64,000 nucleotides of DNA from Deinandra increscens subsp. villosa. Lineage: Eukaryota > Streptophyta > Magnoliopsida > Asterales > Asteraceae. The position numbers and the translations under genes were made by a program. Within the stretch, counting starts at the first letter, position 1. Each line of letters begins with the position of its first letter. The DNA lies in the NCBI GenBank assembly GCA_039602395.1, contig JBCNJP010000006.1, positions 57,782,429-57,846,428 of the forward strand, written 5' to 3'. Shown here one piece after another: positions 60,011 to 64,000 of this stretch. The notes below the pieces were generated by a model that saw only the letters and a list, made by a program, of their open reading frames with translations, ran no database searches and was not told the origin of the DNA.

Positions 60011-63000
60011 GAAAAAGACTCATGGATATTTGATTGTGGTGCCACTGATACAATGACCTATGAAAAATCTGATATGTGTTCGATGTCAAAACCCAAAAAA
60101 AACCAAAATTCATACTGCAAATGGAGAAGTCCTTCAAGTAAAAGGAGGAGGGACTATCCAAATCTCGGAAAACATGAAACTATCAAATTTCCTTTATGTT
60201 CCATCTCTGTCTCACAAATTGCTATCAATCAGTCATGCTACGAAAGAACTAAATTGTGTTGTGCTAATGCATCCCACTTTCTGTATCTTACAGGGTATCA
60301 GGACGGGAAAGATCATTGGGCGTGGTACTGAGCGGCAAGGGCTATACTATGTGGATGAAGTGACTCGACAAGGCACTGTAATGCTTGCTCATGGATCAGC
60401 AGATAGGAAAGCTTGGTTATGGCACCGAAGATTGGGTCACTCATCTAGTGGTTATTTACATCATTTATTTCCTGATTTATTTCCAACAAATAAAGTCTTG
60501 AATTGTGAGACGGTTTTTTGGCTAAGAGTCATAGACACACCTTCAAATCCAACGATACTAAGGTTGACTCTCCTTTCTTATTAATTCATTCGGATGTGTG
60601 GGGACCAGCAAAGGTTGTGGGGGGGGGGGGCAAAGTTTTTGTTATTTTGTTACATTTATTGATGATTGCACCCGCATGACTTGGATCTACCTATTAAAAA
60701 ATAAATCTGAAGTTTTCTCAAAATTCACGTGTTTTTGTGCTATGATAAAAACCCAATTCAAGAGTGACATCCAAATTATTAGGTCTGATAATGGGGGGTG
60801 GGGGGGGGGGGGAATTTGTGAACACTTCAATGAAACAATTCTACCAAGAAAAGGGATACTTCATCAGACATCGTGCGCCCACACTCCCGAACAAAATGGG
60901 GTGTCCGAAAGGAAAAACCGTTTTCTTTTAGAAATAACTCGTGCACTTATGATCGAATCCCAAGTCCCAAAATCATTCTGGCCCGAGGCTCTTGTCACGG
61001 CAAACTATCTTATGAATCGTCTTCCAACAAAAGCTCTTGACTTTAAAACTCCACTTCAAACCCTTACTAAAATTCATAAACCCCCATCAAACCTTACCCT
61101 TGAACCTCGTGTCTTTGGATGCTCTGTTTTTGTTCACCTACCAAAACAGACCGTTCCAAGCTGGACGCATGTGCCGAGAAATGTGTGTTTGTCGGCTACG
61201 GGGTTAATCAACACGGTTATCGATGTTATAACCCCAACACGCGTCATATGTATACCATAATAAACTGTGACTTCCTTGAAACCGAATACTTCTACACTAC
61301 CCAACACACTGGTCAGGGGGAAAAGGCAACCAATGACACACTGAGTTGGTTACAATGGATGTCACACTCAGAAGCAGGAGTTAACCAGGAAGCCCGAAAC
61401 TTGCCATAATCCACTAGCTCTGAAGAAAGTACCACCAACAATGATCCTCCTAACCTGGTGCCCGAGGTAAGTAATTCTCAAACTCAAGCGTGCGATAATT
61501 CATCTGATTCGTTTACTAACTATGAAGAACATGAGCATGTTGAAACTCTTGAGTTATCTGAGGACGAGTCAGATCAGGAAGCACCACACGTCGAACCAGA
61601 AAGATATGTTCCACCTCCAAGATCCAACAGAGGAGTTCCTCCTAAAAGGTACTCTCCCGAGAAGGAAGCTCGAAGCTCTCGATATCCAATGGCAAACGTG
61701 GCAGTAGGAAACTTATCTCCAGAAGCAAAAGCATTTGCCACATCTCTATGTTCTGAAGAAATACCAACTACAGTCGAGCAAGCTTCTGAGTCTAAAGAAT
61801 GGAGAGAAGCAATGAAGGTCGAAATGGATGCTCTAAACAAAAATGACACGTGGGAAAGATTTACCCTTCCTCCAGGAAAAAAACCAGTAGGATGCCGATG
61901 GGTCTTCCACCACAAAATACAAGCCAGATGGAACTGTGAAAGATACAAAGCCCGACTGGTGGCCAAAGGGTACACTCAAACATACGGAATTGATTACTCT
62001 GAGACTTTTTCACAAGTGGCCAAAATTGATACAATTAGGGTTCTATTCTCAATAGCTGCAAACAAAGAATGACCTCTCCTTCAATTTGACGTGAAAAATG
62101 CCTTCTTACATGGAGAGCTCAAAGAAGAAGTCTATATGGAAGTCCCTCCTGGACTCATGAAAGATTCCAATACTTGAGAAGTGTGTCGCTTGAAGAAATC
62201 CTTATACGGATTGAAGCAATCTTCTCGCGCATGGTTTGGCAAATTTACCTTGGCCATGAAAAAATATGGCTTCAAACAAAGCAACTCAGATCATACTCTG
62301 TTCCTTAAACGGAGGAATGGACGTGTAACCTGTCTAATTATTTATGTTGATGATATGATAATCACAGGTGATGATGAAGAAGAGATGACAAGATTAAAGG
62401 TAAGTCTATTCAAAGAATTTGAAATGAAGGATCTGGGAAGACTCAAATACTTTCTTGGGATCGAAGTCATGAGGTCAAGAAAACGGATTTTCATCTGTCA
62501 AAAAAAATATATCCTTGACTTGTTGGCAGAAACAGGGATGATTGATTGCAAACCTATGAATACTCCTATGATGGTAAATCAGAAGCTCTATATGGAAGAA
62601 AATGCTAAACTAGCTGACAAAGGAAAATACCAGCAGATAGTGGGAAAACTAATCTATCTCTCACATACCAGACCCGACATTGCCTATGCAGTCGGAGTTG
62701 TGAGTCAATTCATGCATCAGCCTCAAGTTACCCATATGGAAGTCGTCTGGGGAATTATTAGATATCTCAAAGGAACACCTGGTCATGGAGTTATTTTCAA
62801 AAACAATGGGCATCTTGAAACTCACGTATATACCGATGCAGACTGGGCAGGAGATAAAGGAAATCGAAGATCAACATCTGGTTACTTCACTCTTGTTGGT
62901 GGAAATCTGGTTACATGGAGAAGTAAGAAACAGAAGGTGGTAGCCCTGTCAAGCGCTGAGGCAGAATTTCGAGGTATAGCACGCGGTCTAGCAGAGATAC

Positions 63001-63271
63001 TATGGATACGAAAAATCTTGACATAAATCGGATATTCTCCAACCAAGTCCAGTAAAATTTTGTGCGATAATAAAGCAGCAATTCAAATTTCAGAGAATCC
63101 AGTCCAACATGATCGCACAAAGCATATTGAAGTTGATCGACATTTCATTAAGGAAAAGCTTGAGGCAGGGATAATTGAACTTCAGTTTGTCCGCTCAGAA
63201 AACCAACTCGCAGATATTCTAACAAAGGCGGTCAGTGAAAAAATCTTCCCAATCATTGTCTTAGCAAGTTG
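60011..63271 (+). pseudogene. Copia pol: protease, integrase, RT, RNase H
   Basis: The protease has FDCGATDTM near 60030. The integrase zinc region is WLWHRRLGH near 60420. The catalytic D (FIDDCTR, near 60660), D (RSDNGG, near 60785) and E (SERKNR, near 60910) are recognisable. RT spans about 61800-62560 with YVDDMIITG near 62345. RNase H has YTDADWAGD near 62830 and CDNKAAIQ near 63062. Breaks are shifts near 60090, 60500-60600, 61150, 61410 and 63245, and stops at about 62070 (TGA), 62176 (TGA) and 63024 (TAA). Two poly-G runs interrupt integrase (60619-60630 and 60793-60812). Confidence 0.92.
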
Positions 63272-63571
63272 AGTATTGAAAATCTCACTACTCAAGTTGA
63301 GGGGGAATGTTGAAATATTTGATTGAAGACTTTAGGATCAGTTTTCCATCATCTCCTTTTTTGGATCATTGACCCTTGGAGCACAAGACCCACATAATCC
63401 GGCTAATGTACAGCCAAGCATTTCAATGTCCTTTATTGTATTTCCATTTATAGGTCTTTTGTAATGTTTATTTAAACTTCTGTACGATATGGTGTAAAAT
63501 GTACAAGTGAATACAAACACAACTTCTCAGTCTCTTTCTTTCTATTCACTCTTTGATTATCATGTTTAACA

Positions 63572-64000
63572 AAATTAAAATATTAAAAAGGACAAATAGA
63601 CCTAATATAATCGTCCAAAATATGATGATGGTGACAATGACATAAACTCTAGAGTATTCGAAGGACAACCATTGCATTATAGTTTACTAATTATTAAAAG
63701 TTACAAAATCAGTGTGGGTTCCTCTCAATGGTATCCTGGAGATCATCAGTAATGAGAGGTTGGTTCGAGGCCAAGTGTTCGTGTTAGGAAAGATTTTACC
63801 GAATTGATTGGGATTTCCTATGCTAGTGTTGGTGACCCATACTTGTGTTGCGGTTGACAATCGTATAAATAAAAACAAAAATGCTTCCAGTATTATTACA
63901 ACGAAAACTTATAGAAAAAATTACAAACATACTAACATTAATGATAAATACACTACGTGTCAAATCTAGTTAAATTCGTTATGAGTAATTTTTTTAAGCC
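63572..64000. other. Intergenic, no gene recognised
   Basis: After the AAATT target duplication. A 63-codon minus-strand frame at 63878-63687 resembles nothing recognised. Confidence 0.45.

Larger units (their letters stand above)
58347..63571 (+). mobile_element. Full-length Copia element, 5.2 kb
   Basis: The left LTR (58347-58610) and right LTR (63308-63571) are both 264 bp, from TGTTGAAATATTTG to CATGTTTAACA, and differ at about six positions. The target duplication AAATT is perfect (58342-58346 and 63572-63576). The primer site TGGTATCAGAGCGG follows the left LTR directly, and a GAGGGGGAA tract precedes the right one. The order gag, protease, integrase, RT, RNase H is that of Copia. The coding region carries several stops and shifts. 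Confidence 0.95.

Noticed and set aside
63687..63878. 63-residue minus-strand frame at the right end
   Set aside because: No recognisable motif, no splice context and no conserved partner in the window.

Overview
This window is plant nuclear DNA. It is AT-rich and gene-poor, has GT-AG introns, and is packed with nested LTR retrotransposons and small DNA transposons (MITEs). A eudicot is likely. Asteraceae is only a weak guess, from the style of the dioxygenase genes and the long Tekay-type LTRs. Two runs of exactly 500 N (9792-10291 and 49527-50026) split the window into three contigs: A (1-9791), B (10292-49526) and C (50027-64000).

Contig A. The left end is probably a Ty3-type LTR remnant. 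A complete three-exon AOP-type 2-oxoglutarate/Fe(II) dioxygenase gene lies at 2413-5292, with DNA-transposon pieces in both introns. A 2.45 kb non-autonomous Copia-type element lies at 7318-9764, with 345-bp LTRs, a Met-tRNA primer site and no coding capacity.

Contig B. It holds a small intron-containing minus-strand gene model (about 11.98-13.95 kb), a hAT-like MITE, a 4.8 kb Ty3 LTR carrying two nested MITEs, and a second complete AOP-type dioxygenase (22943-25013). CACTA ends, a LINE tail and a spliced minus-strand gene or gene fragment with a 19-nt micro-exon (29249-29829) follow. The right part is a nest: a decayed Ty3 element in minus orientation (31.3-35.8 kb) is interrupted by a solo LTR (33521-35118), and its own LTR is interrupted by an 11.5 kb Ty3 chromovirus (35782-47236, LTRs near 2.9 kb, perfect 5-bp target duplication). 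Next to it is a second copy of the contig A Copia-type element, in inverted orientation, running into the gap.

Contig C. A small multi-exon gene model begins at 50446. Foldback MITEs and short dispersed repeats follow, then a 5.2 kb Copia element (58347-63571, 264-bp LTRs, perfect 5-bp target duplication) with broken gag-pol.

The main structural result is that the Copia-type copies at 7318-9791 and 47238-49526 are the same insertion: same flank, same target site, and the same left- and right-LTR-specific variants. Reverse-complementing contig B joins it to contig A and places the decayed Ty3 element in one orientation. The drawn order is therefore probably an assembly inversion or haplotype overlap, unless it is a real inverted duplication. 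Under the flipped order the two dioxygenase genes are convergent, not tandem. No CRISPR array, rRNA gene or complete tRNA gene was seen.
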